64,000 nt of DNA from Ligilactobacillus salivarius DSM 20555 = ATCC 11741 (GTDB lineage: Bacteria; Bacillota; Bacilli; Lactobacillales; Lactobacillaceae): the NCBI RefSeq assembly GCF_001435955.1, contig NZ_AYYT01000002.1:62001-126000 (forward strand). The letters run 5' to 3'. A program made the position numbers and the translations under genes. This document shows positions 39,166 through 48,285 of the stretch, in pieces; position 1 is the first letter of the stretch; each line of letters starts with the position of its first letter. Below the pieces are notes generated by a model. It was given only the letters and a program-made list of their open reading frames with translations. It was not told the DNA's origin and made no database searches.

Positions 39166-40095
39166 TTATTCATTAGCAACGTTAACTGTAATTTGACGAA
39201 CAGTTAATGTGCTGTTTTCTTTTAAGAAATCAAACTTTTTACCATTGATTGTAATATTAGTTACATTTGAATTACCTAAACTAATATTAAAACTTGTAGT
39301 ACCTTCTGGCAATGTTACTGTATGAGAAGCACCGTTTTGTAATGTACCTTGCCAATTTGCTGTACCGTTAACGGAAATGCTGCTCCATGCAGAACCACCT
39401 TTAGAAGTAAATTTAATTTTATTCTTCTTAGCAGGACTTGTTAATGAGTAAGTAAATCTTGAACCACTAACGGCTGTATTAGTAATCTTTTGTCCTTTAC
39501 TACTCTTAGAAGAAGATTCACTGCTAGAACTACTTTCCTTCTTGCTTGAACTACTGCTTACTTCTTCAGAAGAAGATTCTTTCTTAGAAGATTTCTTTGA
39601 TGAGGATACATCTGATGAAATAGATACATTTGTGCTTGAAGCAGCTTGGTTAGCTTCCTTCTTATTTCCAGCAACTACAAAGTATATGGAACCTATAATG
39701 ATAACCACAACCCCGACAATAATAATTGTTGGTAAATAATGCATAAACTTATCAAAGCTTTGACTAACTTGACTTGGAGTACTTGATTGTTGTTGTCTTC
39801 TAACTGCTTCTGTTCTTGTTTTAGCCTCTGTTGGCTCTTCTTCAGTTTCTTCGACTTTCTTCTTACCGGCTTGTTCATCAAGTTCTGATAATAATTTATC
39901 TGCTTTTATACCAACTGTATCAGCATATTGTCTAATAAAAGCACGAACATAGAAATCTCCCGGAAGTGCATCAAAGTTATTTTCTTCAATCGCTATCAAA
40001 TATCTTTTTTGGATTTTGGTAATTTGTTGAAGATCATCTAAAGTATAATGCTTTTCATTTCTAGCATTTTGTAAAGTTTTTCCAATATCAGTCAT
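39166..40095 (-). CDS. rodZ: RodZ-like cell-shape protein
   Basis: A 309-residue RodZ/YmfM-type protein. The N-terminal helix-turn-helix domain (about residues 5-70, IGKTLQNARNEKHYTLDDLQQ) binds MreB in other bacteria. A single membrane helix lies near residues 123-145. An external Ser/Lys-rich linker (about 150-205) joins it to a C-terminal DUF4115 beta domain. The start is the ATG at 40095, eight bases after GGAGAG; an in-frame ATG five codons upstream overlaps that site. The neighbours pgsA and ymfI-ymfH-ymfF match the Bacillus order. Confidence 0.92.
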   Translation of the reverse strand: MTDIGKTLQNARNEKHYTLDDLQQITKIQKRYLIAIEENNFDALPGDFYVRAFIRQYADTVGIKADKLLSELDEQAGKKKVEETEEEPTEAKTRTEAVRRQQQSSTPSQVSQSFDKFMHYLPTIIIVGVVVIIIGSIYFVVAGNKKEANQAASSTNVSISSDVSSSKKSSKKESSSEEVSSSSSKKESSSSSESSSKSSKGQKITNTAVSGSRFTYSLTSPAKKNKIKFTSKGGSAWSSISVNGTANWQGTLQNGASHTVTLPEGTTSFNISLGNSNVTNITINGKKFDFLKENSTLTVRQITVNVANE

Positions 40096-40176
40096 TGATA
40101 CTCTCTCCATAATCTAAAATCTATTGTTATTCGTATAATAGTATAGCATACTACAATAAAAATATTAATGCTATTT

Positions 40177-40902
40177 TTATTGTAACCAACCACCCGTCAC
40201 ATATATTGTCTGTCCTGTTAGATACTCTGCTCTATCTGCTAGTAGACAAGTTACCCAATAACTTATTTGATCAGGTTGTGCCAATTTTCCCATCGGAATA
40301 TCCTCTGCCACTTGTTCTTTCACATCAGAAGAAAACATGTTGTTCATTCTAGTATCAACCGCACCTGGAGCTACAACATTTACTGTAATACCTAATGAAG
40401 CTACTTCTTTACTATAGGCTTTTACGAATGCACTCAAAGCACCTTTAATCGTACTATATCCAACTTCCATGGCACTACCATATCCACCATAAACAGAACC
40501 TATAAATACTATTCTTCCTAAACTAGAACGTGCTAATTTTTCCTCTAGCTTTTGCAATAGGAATAAAGGATATCTAAGTTGCATTGTTAACATTTCATCA
40601 AATTCTTCCATTTTTAACTGGTTAAACAATCCGTACTTAGTTGTTCCTTCAGCAAAAATAACAGCATCTAAACTAAAAACTGAATTAGTTAACTTATCTA
40701 TTTCAGAAATTTTCGACATGTCACTTTGCATGATTAAAAATTCTTGCTTACTATATTCACTATCTAGCTTATCATATAATCTTTTAACTTTCTCATAAGA
40801 ATTATTATAATGAAGATATAATGACCAACCTTGGGCAGCTAAATCATTAGCTATTTTTGATCCTATATCCCCTGAAGCACCTAATATCAAAGCCCATCGC
40901 AT
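40177..40902 (-). CDS. ymfI: SDR-family oxidoreductase YmfI
   Basis: A 241-residue short-chain dehydrogenase/reductase. The cofactor motif GASGDIG is near residues 8-14; the Ser-Tyr-Lys triad appears as GSVYGG, then GYSTIKGAL (Y-x3-K). The C-terminal VAPGAVDTRM and YLTGQTIYVTGG are typical. The exact substrate is unknown; FabG-like reduction is only a class inference. The ATG at 40902, seven bases after AGGTG, is preferred to an upstream GTG. It follows ymfH directly. Confidence 0.88.
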   Translation of the reverse strand: MRWALILGASGDIGSKIANDLAAQGWSLYLHYNNSYEKVKRLYDKLDSEYSKQEFLIMQSDMSKISEIDKLTNSVFSLDAVIFAEGTTKYGLFNQLKMEEFDEMLTMQLRYPLFLLQKLEEKLARSSLGRIVFIGSVYGGYGSAMEVGYSTIKGALSAFVKAYSKEVASLGITVNVVAPGAVDTRMNNMFSSDVKEQVAEDIPMGKLAQPDQISYWVTCLLADRAEYLTGQTIYVTGGWLQ

Positions 40903-40907
40903 TATTT

Positions 40908-42209
40908 TCACCTACTCTCTGGTAATAATTCATAAATGCTAATAGCATCTTGATTGAGAAATTCTTCAGCAGTTTTTACAACATCTTCTAAAGTTAGCTT
41001 TTCTAAAATTTCCACCATATCAAAAATTGTTGCATCATCATACAATCTACCTTCATAGCGATTAGCAATACTTTCTAGTGAATTCATTGAACGAATAATA
41101 CTGCCTAAGAATTCTTTTTTAGATAATTCAAATTCTTCTGCCCTATCTTCTAATAAATCAGATGCTCGGACTATTAAATCCTTAATTCTCTTTTTGAATT
41201 CCTCAGGTTTACTTGTACTTCCACTTATCATCGCAAAATTAAATCCACGTTCAAATTGAAAATCATATCCAAAACTATCATCAATAATATTTTCGTTGTA
41301 CCATTGTAGATATTCTTTAGAACTTTCACCAAACAAAATATCTAGTAATAATTGAACTTTCAATTTATAACTTATTGCTTCATATCCGCGCAATTGTTTA
41401 CCTAATCCCTTTATACCAATTGCAACTTTAGGTAATTGTAAATCCATTTTTCTGGTTCTTGAAGAAATTATTATCTTATCTTCATCTCCTTTAGAAAATG
41501 GAGCTCGTACAATCTTTTCTGTCTTAGAGAAAGTTTTTTTAGCTTGATTTTTCTTAATTAGTGAAATCATCGCTGTTTCATCAAAATTTCCCACTAAAAA
41601 CAAAGTCATATTACTAGGTTGATAGAATGTATTATAACAATCATATAAATCTTGTGCTGTTATTTTACTAATCGACTCAATTGTACCTGCGATATCTTGG
41701 CTAATTGGAGTATTAGGATATAAATTCTCTATTAAGCCAAAATATAACTGCCAGCCTGAATCATCATCATACATTTTTATTTCTTGACCAATAATACCCT
41801 GTTCTTTTTTCACAGATTCTTCAGAAAAATAAGGTTCCTGAACAAAATCTAGCAGAATTTCTACACATTTTTCTACATTCTGTGTAGCTGAAAATAAATA
41901 ACTTGTTCTTGTAAAACTTGTAAAAGCATTGGAATCCGCTCCATACTTTCCAAATAATTCAAAAGCATCGTAATCCCTCTTTTCAAACAATTTATGCTCT
42001 AAAAAATGTGCAATTCCTGCTGGATAAACTTTCATATCCTTTTCTCCATAAGGAACAAATTCATTATCAGCTGAGCCATAATTAGTAGACATGATACCAT
42101 ACACTTTATGAAAACTTTTCTTTGGTAGAAGCTTAACTTTTAATCCGTTATCCAATTCTTCACTATAAATGGTTTCTCCAAATTGTGTGTATTCCTTCTT
42201 TTCTAACAC
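40908..42209 (-). CDS. ymfH: M16-family zinc peptidase YmfH
   Basis: A 433-residue M16 (insulinase/pitrilysin-type) protein with an intact zinc motif H68-F-L-E71-H72 and the later downstream glutamate region, so it is the catalytically competent member of the YmfF/YmfH pair. Two M16 domains are present (N-terminal catalytic, C-terminal inactive half with GNFDETAMISLI). Substrate unknown. It follows ymfF by 12 bases and overlaps a GTG in the ymfI leader. A two-subunit protease with YmfF is inferred. Confidence 0.92.
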   Translation of the reverse strand: MLEKKEYTQFGETIYSEELDNGLKVKLLPKKSFHKVYGIMSTNYGSADNEFVPYGEKDMKVYPAGIAHFLEHKLFEKRDYDAFELFGKYGADSNAFTSFTRTSYLFSATQNVEKCVEILLDFVQEPYFSEESVKKEQGIIGQEIKMYDDDSGWQLYFGLIENLYPNTPISQDIAGTIESISKITAQDLYDCYNTFYQPSNMTLFLVGNFDETAMISLIKKNQAKKTFSKTEKIVRAPFSKGDEDKIIISSRTRKMDLQLPKVAIGIKGLGKQLRGYEAISYKLKVQLLLDILFGESSKEYLQWYNENIIDDSFGYDFQFERGFNFAMISGSTSKPEEFKKRIKDLIVRASDLLEDRAEEFELSKKEFLGSIIRSMNSLESIANRYEGRLYDDATIFDMVEILEKLTLEDVVKTAEEFLNQDAISIYELLPESR

Positions 42210-42221
42210 TATACCACCTCA

Positions 42222-43484
42222 CTAATTAGTTCCTAACATATAAGTAGCCTGTAGTTTAACCATTTTTGCAACTTTCATCACATCGTCTTTGGTTACACTT
42301 TGCAAATTATCCAACCATTCTTCAACAGTAACATTGATTCCGGTTAAAGCTGCAGATTGCGCCCTTAATAAAGCTGAAGTTTGGCTATCTAAACGGGAAA
42401 TATAACTACTAATCAAATTATTCTTATTTTGTTCTAACAACTCGTCTTCAAAATCACCTTTTTTTAGTCGTTCTAGTTGCTCTAAAATTAATTCTTGAAC
42501 CTTATCTTTGTTAGCATAAGAAATTCCAGTTTGAACTACTAATAATTGTCTAAATGGATCAAAGTTACTATTAGCATAATATGCCATACTCATTTTTTCT
42601 CTCACAACAGTAAATAATAAACTTAGTGCTGAACCTCCAAATAAACTATTGAAAACAAGTGCTGCATAATGCAAATCTCCACGATATACAACTGGTAACC
42701 TAAATGCCATATCAAACTTACTTTGAGATAAAGGTTCTTCATCAATTTGTGTTACAATCTCTTGTTTTATCTCTTGAGTATAACTCATGCTTACTCGTGA
42801 AATATTTCGCGCCTTAAATGGTAACACAGAGAACTTATTTACAACCTCATCAGTATTAACATCTCCAGAAATCATAATTTCTACTCTATCAGTATTTAGC
42901 ATTTTTTGATAAGCATCCATTAAATCAGAGATTGTTAACTTCTCAACATCTTCACTTTCACCAAATGATGGTACTTGTTGAATCTCATTATCAAAGTAAA
43001 GCTTTCTTAATTTTGCTGCAGCATAAGCTTGCTTATCTTCTTTAATAGATTTCAAATATGTAATAGTGTTGTTTTTCTGTCTAATAAAAGTTTCTTCATC
43101 AAAGTTTTTATTTTCCCCCACTTTCAATGGATTGAAAATAATTTCTTTTAAAAATTCAATTACTTCTGAAAGTAAATCTTCATTGCCTACTAGATACTTA
43201 CCTTCAATATAATCAATACTAAAATTAATAAGTTGATAATTTCCACGTCTATCAACGGAACTACCAAAACTAGCACCATACATTTGAGATAATTTACGTG
43301 CAATATCAATTTGTGTAGGATAGTTTTGGCTACACATTTCTAGATAATTAGCCAGCAATGCCCTTTCGGCTAATTCTTTTTTTGATTCTATATTTTTAAT
43401 AAATGATATAAAAATTCTTGTTGTCTTAAATTGTTTAGAAGGAATGATATTTAAATTCACGCCTTTGACTAATTCTATACGCAA
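42222..43484 (-). CDS. ymfF: M16-family non-catalytic homologue YmfF
   Basis: A 420-residue M16 protein that lacks the HxxEH zinc motif: the corresponding region reads ERALLANYLEMC, so it is probably the inactive partner of YmfH. The C-terminal M16 features SLFGGSALSLLFTVVREK, FDDP-like substrate-binding residues, and a final coiled region are kept. TTG start at 43484 with a good AAGGAGG seven bases upstream. First gene of ymfF-ymfH-ymfI-rodZ-pgsA. Confidence 0.9.
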   Translation of the reverse strand: MRIELVKGVNLNIIPSKQFKTTRIFISFIKNIESKKELAERALLANYLEMCSQNYPTQIDIARKLSQMYGASFGSSVDRRGNYQLINFSIDYIEGKYLVGNEDLLSEVIEFLKEIIFNPLKVGENKNFDEETFIRQKNNTITYLKSIKEDKQAYAAAKLRKLYFDNEIQQVPSFGESEDVEKLTISDLMDAYQKMLNTDRVEIMISGDVNTDEVVNKFSVLPFKARNISRVSMSYTQEIKQEIVTQIDEEPLSQSKFDMAFRLPVVYRGDLHYAALVFNSLFGGSALSLLFTVVREKMSMAYYANSNFDPFRQLLVVQTGISYANKDKVQELILEQLERLKKGDFEDELLEQNKNNLISSYISRLDSQTSALLRAQSAALTGINVTVEEWLDNLQSVTKDDVMKVAKMVKLQATYMLGTN

Positions 43485-43540
43485 AAAAACGCCTCCTTAA
43501 CTCATAATCTACTATAATGTATAATACACTTAAAAACAAT

Positions 43541-43615
43541 TAAAAAATGGCATTTTGAAATCATCAACTAACTAAATGTATTAATTAGCCTTATAATTCC
43601 AAATAATGCCATTTT
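43541..43615 (-). terminator. Terminator of ftsK
   Basis: A long hairpin: minus-strand AAAATGGCATT (43615-43605) pairs with AATGCCATTTT (43555-43545 region), then a T-run. Confidence 0.72.
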
Positions 43616-43625
43616 ATAATACTCA

Positions 43626-45905
43626 CTAATTATCTTGACTATACACCTTGCGTGGTTTACTACCTTCTTGAGGGCCAACAATTCCACGTTTTTCCATTTC
43701 ATCGACAATTCTAGCTGAGCGATTATATCCAATCCTAAATCGTCTTTGAAGCATCGACACACTACATTTCTGTTCTTGTCTGACAAATTCAACCGCTTCG
43801 CTAAATAGCTCATCTTCAGCTTCTCCATCAGCTTCATGTTGTAATTCTTCATCAGATACTTCCATCGACTCATCATACTCAGCTGGAAGTTGTTCACGAA
43901 CAAAGTTGACCACATTCTCAACATCAGAATCTGAAATAAACGCACCTTGTACACGTACAGGTTTATTCATTCCCATTGGTAAGAATAACATATCCCCACG
44001 TCCAAGTAATTTTTCAGCTCCGGACTGATCAATGATTGTACGCGAATCAGTTCCACTTGATACAGCAAATGCCATTCTTGAAGGTACGTTTGCCTTGATC
44101 AAACCAGTAATAACATCTACTGATGGTCTTTGTGTAGCTAAGATCATATGGATCCCAGCCGCACGGGCCATTTGAGCTAATCTAATAATTGCATCTTCAA
44201 CTTCATTAGAAGCTACCATCATTAGATCTGATAATTCATCAACAATTGCCACAATGTATGGCATTAAAGGTTCTTTAGAATTATTATCATGATTTTGTCT
44301 TTGAATCATCGCATTATATCCAGAAATATTACGTTGTCCCGTATTAGCAAATAATTCGTAGCGTCTTTCCATTTCCAAAACTAGCTTATGCAAAGCTCGC
44401 GATGCTTTTTTCGGATCGGTTACAACCGGTGTTAATAAATGTGGAATTCCATTATAAACACCAAGCTCTACTTTTTTAGGGTCAACTAACATTAATTTCA
44501 CTTCATCTGGCGGACAATTCATCAATAGGCTTGTAATGATGCCATTAATTGCAACTGACTTACCACTACCTGTCGAACCAGCAATTAATAGATGTGGCAT
44601 CTTAGCTAAATCAGCAGTGATTAAGCTACCTGAAACATCGCGACCAATCGGCACTTCCAAAGGCTTACTAGAATCTTTCTTTTGTGAAGAAATAATGTCT
44701 TTAAATGATATTGTTGCCACTTTTTTATTAGGTACTTCTATACCAATTAATGATTTACCAGGAATTGGTGCTTCAATACGAATGTCTTTAGCTGCTAATG
44801 CCAAGGCCAGGTCATCGGCTAAATTAACGATCTTGCTAACTTTAACCCCAATTGCTGGATGCAGCTCATATTTTGTAACCGATGGACCTAAAATTGTGTT
44901 TTTTAGTTCTACATCTACACCAAAACTCTTAAAAGTCTCTTTTAATATCTTCTTATTTCGTTGAATCTCCGCTTTTTCTTCACTTTGGTCAGTAGGTGGC
45001 ACATCTTGTAATAAATTAACTGATGGTAATTGGTAATTTTCTAAAGTTGGATGATTCTTTACTACAATTTCTTGCTCATCCTCACTTTTATCTTCAACCG
45101 GTTGATTCCAATCAGTTAAATTATCTTTACTATCATTATCTACTTCAGATTTTTCCATATCTGCTACTGGTGTAGGTAAATCTCTTTCTTCATCATCGCT
45201 ATGAGTGATTTCATTTTCTTTAGCTTTCTCAATTGCCTTTTCTTGACGTGCTTTTTTAATTTGCTTAACTTTGTCATTTCCTTTACTAATTGAATGTGAA
45301 AAAGCAACTATCACTTTTTTTGTCTCAGAAATTATCCAATATAGAGTCTTGCCTAAATACTCGAAGACTTGTCGATACGCAATATCGAACAATAAACATA
45401 AGCCAGCTATAAAAATTAAAACTGCAACAATATAAGAGCCTATCTGCGCTACCAAAAACGAAGTTGCGCTATATAATAAAGCTCCTGTAATTCCACCACC
45501 AACAGCACTACCAACACTACCAGAAATAATATCTGAACTTAAATATTGCCAAGTTATATCAACAAAATTAGCATGTAAATCAAGTTTTTGAAATAGTAGT
45601 ACTTCTAAAAAAAGTAGTACTCCTAAATAAGCTAATAATACACCGCCTATTTTCTTTCTAGGAATTATCGGCTGTTCTCCCATTGATAACAAATATGTTC
45701 CATATCCTATGAGTAACACTACCGCTACTTTATAACTATCACCAACAAATATCCTAAAGACATTCGCCAGTAAAATACCCAGGTATCCCAGATTTAATAA
45801 CCCTAAAATTCCAAATAGAATAAAGCAACCACCGACAACTCGCTCAGAAGTTTGTTTTTGTATTTTCTTTTTTGTCTTTCTTTTTGTTTTCTTTCTTCTA
45901 GCCAC
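43626..45905 (-). CDS. ftsK: DNA translocase FtsK/SpoIIIE
   Basis: A 759-residue translocase that pumps chromosomal DNA at the division septum. The N-terminal basic stretch (RRKKTKRKTKKK) is followed by about four membrane helices (to residue 170), a charged linker, then the RecA-like motor with Walker A AGSTGSGKS and LMLVDPKKVELG. The C-terminal winged-helix gamma domain (about 690-759, QRRFRIGYNRSARIVDEM) reads the SRS/KOPS-type orientation motif. GTG start at 45905. It is monocistronic, with its own terminator. Confidence 0.96.
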   Translation of the reverse strand: MARRKKTKRKTKKKIQKQTSERVVGGCFILFGILGLLNLGYLGILLANVFRIFVGDSYKVAVVLLIGYGTYLLSMGEQPIIPRKKIGGVLLAYLGVLLFLEVLLFQKLDLHANFVDITWQYLSSDIISGSVGSAVGGGITGALLYSATSFLVAQIGSYIVAVLIFIAGLCLLFDIAYRQVFEYLGKTLYWIISETKKVIVAFSHSISKGNDKVKQIKKARQEKAIEKAKENEITHSDDEERDLPTPVADMEKSEVDNDSKDNLTDWNQPVEDKSEDEQEIVVKNHPTLENYQLPSVNLLQDVPPTDQSEEKAEIQRNKKILKETFKSFGVDVELKNTILGPSVTKYELHPAIGVKVSKIVNLADDLALALAAKDIRIEAPIPGKSLIGIEVPNKKVATISFKDIISSQKKDSSKPLEVPIGRDVSGSLITADLAKMPHLLIAGSTGSGKSVAINGIITSLLMNCPPDEVKLMLVDPKKVELGVYNGIPHLLTPVVTDPKKASRALHKLVLEMERRYELFANTGQRNISGYNAMIQRQNHDNNSKEPLMPYIVAIVDELSDLMMVASNEVEDAIIRLAQMARAAGIHMILATQRPSVDVITGLIKANVPSRMAFAVSSGTDSRTIIDQSGAEKLLGRGDMLFLPMGMNKPVRVQGAFISDSDVENVVNFVREQLPAEYDESMEVSDEELQHEADGEAEDELFSEAVEFVRQEQKCSVSMLQRRFRIGYNRSARIVDEMEKRGIVGPQEGSKPRKVYSQDN

Positions 45906-45941
45906 AACGATAGTCCTTTCTAAAATACCAAGCTATCTTAC

Positions 45942-46454
45942 TTATTTTAATTTATCATTTTCATAAGTATGAGTAGTTTCTAAATTAGGGAATCCTTGTT
46001 GTCTAAGTGCTTCATAAACTACAATTGCTGCTGTATTAGATAAATTTAAAGCTCTTATATGTTCATCATTTTGAGGAATTCTAATACATTTTTCTGGATT
46101 TTGTCGCATAAACATTTCTGGTAAACCAGTTGTTTCTTTACCAAATAAGAAGTAGTGTTCTTTTTCAGTATTTGTATAATCGGCTTCTGTATATGCCTTG
46201 GAAGCAAATTTAGACACAATATATAATTCACCATTTTCAGGAATTGTTTCTAAAAATGCCGGTAAATTAGGATGATAAGTAATTTTCACCTTATCCCAAT
46301 AATCCAATCCAGCTCTTTTCATATATTTATCATCTGTTGAAAATCCTAGTGGTTCAATTAAATGTAATTCTGTATTTGTACCTGCACAAGTTCTAGCGAT
46401 ATTTCCTGTATTAGCAGGCATTAGTGGTTCAAATAAAACAATATGATTAGCCAT
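45942..46454 (-). CDS. trmL: tRNA (cytidine/uridine-34-2'-O-)-methyltransferase TrmL
   Basis: A 170-residue SPOUT-class methyltransferase (older name CspR) that methylates the wobble base of tRNA-Leu isoacceptors. Motifs: [16 protein letters not shown] at the N-terminus, [10 protein letters not shown], and [16 protein letters not shown] forming the trefoil knot. Normal length. The ribosome site AAAGGATTT precedes the ATG. It lies about 30 bases after the T-run of the ncRNA/leader element, so its transcription may depend on read-through of that terminator. Confidence 0.94.
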   Translation of the reverse strand: MANHIVLFEPLMPANTGNIARTCAGTNTELHLIEPLGFSTDDKYMKRAGLDYWDKVKITYHPNLPAFLETIPENGELYIVSKFASKAYTEADYTNTEKEHYFLFGKETTGLPEMFMRQNPEKCIRIPQNDEHIRALNLSNTAAIVVYEALRQQGFPNLETTHTYENDKLK

Positions 46455-46486
46455 ATGTAAATCCTTTCATAACAATTTTTATCCAT

Positions 46487-46596
46487 AAAAAAAGCGTAGC
46501 CATTCGGTGTGGGCACGGCGAACAGCTACGTTAATGAAGTACAATTATATAGCAACTAACGACAGTTCCGTTAATTACTAACAACCGATTTCTTGT
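46487..46596 (-). ncRNA. Structured small RNA or terminator-controlled leader upstream of trmL
   Basis: A minus-strand RNA of about 110 bases is predicted. It begins near 46596 behind a good promoter. Hairpin 1 (46578-46552) has a 10-bp stem, GTAATTAACG with CGTTAGTTGC, and a seven-base loop GAACTGT. It ends with a 12-bp terminator stem, CGTAGCTGTTCG (46530-46519) with CGAATGGCTACG (46506-46495), and a T-run (46493-46487). No ORF of note lies inside. It could be an independent sRNA or a riboswitch/attenuator for trmL. I do not recognise a known family. Confidence 0.55.
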
Positions 46597-46601
46597 AGAC
46601 T

Positions 46602-46630
46602 ATAGTAACACCATCTTATACTTTTTTCAA
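46602..46630 (-). promoter_or_regulatory. Promoter of the trmL-upstream RNA
   Basis: Minus-strand TTGAAA (46630-46625), 17-base spacer, TACTAT (46607-46602). Confidence 0.68.
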
Positions 46631-46694
46631 TACTTTTCAGAAAATTAATTTTAATTTATCTTATACAAATTATTTATCTACTTAAATTTTAAAA

Positions 46695-47546
46695 CTATGC
46701 TATTAATAAGGTAACATCTACAGTTATTTCATTTAATGGATTTTGCCTAGCATACTCTAATTGCTCATTACTTGCACCCCAACTAAGTGGCGTCATTAAC
46801 AATAAATTTTTAAAATTTTCCGGTGTTAAATTAAATTTGTATCTTATACGCTTGCTTTCAAAGTTAGGAAAATGCTTTGAAAATAAATTTAACACCTTAT
46901 CGTTACTATAACTTGATTTTCTTGAACCTGTATCACCATATAAAAGATGTCGTAGTTCAATTAAATAATTTGCATTAGGAATTACTTTGTATAACTTACC
47001 TTCATTTTTCAGAACTCTTAAAAATTCTCCGTAAGATGAAGGTGAAAAAATATCAATAATAGCATCAATACTATTATCCATAAACGGAAGATTTGCTAAA
47101 TCTGCAATACAAAAAAATGGATGTAACTCATTTTGTGTTGCTAAATTTATCGCATCCTTAGAAATATCAAATCCTATTAGGGTATCATTATACTTCTCTC
47201 TTGATTTTGCTAAATTAATTAATGGTGTGCCCTCTCCACAACCTACATCAATTATCTTTAATTTTTTTGCTGGTAATTCTTTTATTATCTGCTCAATAAT
47301 TGGTGAAAATAGACCGGCTTGTAACAAAGTTCGTCTCGCATTCCACAATTCTTTATTATCATAGTCACTTTTCACACCATGAGTTAATAAATGTAATGTT
47401 CCTTTTTTATTAAGATTGATAACGTGTCCATTAATACATACAATACTGTTACCTTGTAAACTGGTTATTTTATTTTGACAAAAAGGACACCGGAAAATTT
47501 CCATATTATTTTGAATAAATAATTTTGCTCTATCTATTTTTTTCAC
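46695..47546 (-). CDS. 23S rRNA (guanine-N1-)-methyltransferase RlmA-like
   Basis: A 283-residue RlmA-family methyltransferase. The N-terminal zinc finger has C20, C23, C37 and H41 (CPFCQNK...CINGHVINL). The SAM-binding motif IDVGCGEG follows near residue 98, and IDIFSP is the post-IV motif. In Gram-positives the RlmA-II branch methylates G748 of 23S rRNA; which guanine is modified here is not decidable. GTG start at 47546 overlaps the ybaK stop (TAGTG), so translation is coupled. Confidence 0.88.
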   Translation of the reverse strand: MKKIDRAKLFIQNNMEIFRCPFCQNKITSLQGNSIVCINGHVINLNKKGTLHLLTHGVKSDYDNKELWNARRTLLQAGLFSPIIEQIIKELPAKKLKIIDVGCGEGTPLINLAKSREKYNDTLIGFDISKDAINLATQNELHPFFCIADLANLPFMDNSIDAIIDIFSPSSYGEFLRVLKNEGKLYKVIPNANYLIELRHLLYGDTGSRKSSYSNDKVLNLFSKHFPNFESKRIRYKFNLTPENFKNLLLMTPLSWGASNEQLEYARQNPLNEITVDVTLLIA

Positions 47547-48061
47547 TATTCTTTTCTCTCAACTTCAATATATTTACCATTAACCAGTTTAACTAAATCT
47601 TCTTGTTTTAATCTAACAGAACGTCCAACTTTACCAGCTGATACTGAAATTACTTCAAAAGGTTTAATTCTTTCATCAAAATAGATTGGAAAACCTTTAA
47701 AAGCATGAATACCAATTGGCGTATTTGCTCCATGAATATAACCAGTTATATTAATCAAGTTTTTATTATCAGCTAGGTGTACTTGTTTTTTACCTAATTG
47801 CTGAGCAACTAACTTCAAATCCATTTCATGTACAATTGGTAAACAAACTACAAAAAAGTCTTTAGGATCTCCCTTACCCTGTAACACAATTGTCTTTAAA
47901 ATAGATTCAGGTTCTACTCCTAATTCAGCAGCTTCCTTCAATGCATCTTTTCCTTGCTCTATCCAATTGAAAGATGTTTCTTCATATTCTATATTGTGTT
48001 GATCTAATACTCGTTCTTCATTAGTCTTTTTTTCTTTAGTTTTTTTCTTCTTTTTTGCCAT
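47546..48061 (-). CDS. ybaK: YbaK/EbsC-family aminoacyl-tRNA deacylase
   Basis: A 171-residue YbaK-type editing protein that clears mischarged Cys-tRNA-Pro in trans. A lysine-rich N-terminus (AKKKKKTKEKK) precedes the core: ILKTIVLQGKG with the key lysine, and GYIHGANTPIGI, then the C-terminal VSAGKVGRSVRL. It is full length for the family. Ribosome site AGAAGAGG. It is followed directly by the rRNA methyltransferase gene. Confidence 0.9.
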   Translation of the reverse strand: MAKKKKKTKEKKTNEERVLDQHNIEYEETSFNWIEQGKDALKEAAELGVEPESILKTIVLQGKGDPKDFFVVCLPIVHEMDLKLVAQQLGKKQVHLADNKNLINITGYIHGANTPIGIHAFKGFPIYFDERIKPFEVISVSAGKVGRSVRLKQEDLVKLVNGKYIEVERKE

Positions 48062-48160
48062 TTAAACCTCTTCTTTCTAAAATTTAATTATCTTAAACAA
48101 TAGCGCAATCAATATAATTTTAACTTATATCTATATCAATTTAAAGTTTCCAGCTAAACA

Positions 48161-48220
48161 CGAACATTATTACGAATATTAGGCTATTAGTTTGACATAT
48201 ATTTTAAAATACGTTATTAT
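48161..48220 (+). promoter_or_regulatory. guaC promoter with possible PurR boxes
   Basis: The -35 TTGACA (48192-48197), 17-base spacer and -10 TATTAT (48215-48220) form a strong promoter with start near 48228. Two CGAA-containing direct repeats, CGAACATT (48161-48168) and CGAATATT (48173-48180), lie upstream and resemble PurR-box cores. PurR control is inference; the promoter itself is well supported. Confidence 0.6.
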
Positions 48221-48285
48221 ATCTTATGTTTTGTGGTTATTTCTTAATTAATACCGTAAATTATTTAATAGAGCGAGGTTTTATT

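Noticed and set aside
42222-43484. YmfF lacking the HxxEH zinc motif as a decayed gene
   Set aside because: The inactive partner of YmfH is expected to lack it; the frame is intact with a strong ribosome site.
43568-43954. 128-codon open frame opposite in register to the ftsK 3' end
   Set aside because: Shares the strand but a different frame inside ftsK; no ribosome site, and the composition is that of a frame-shadow.
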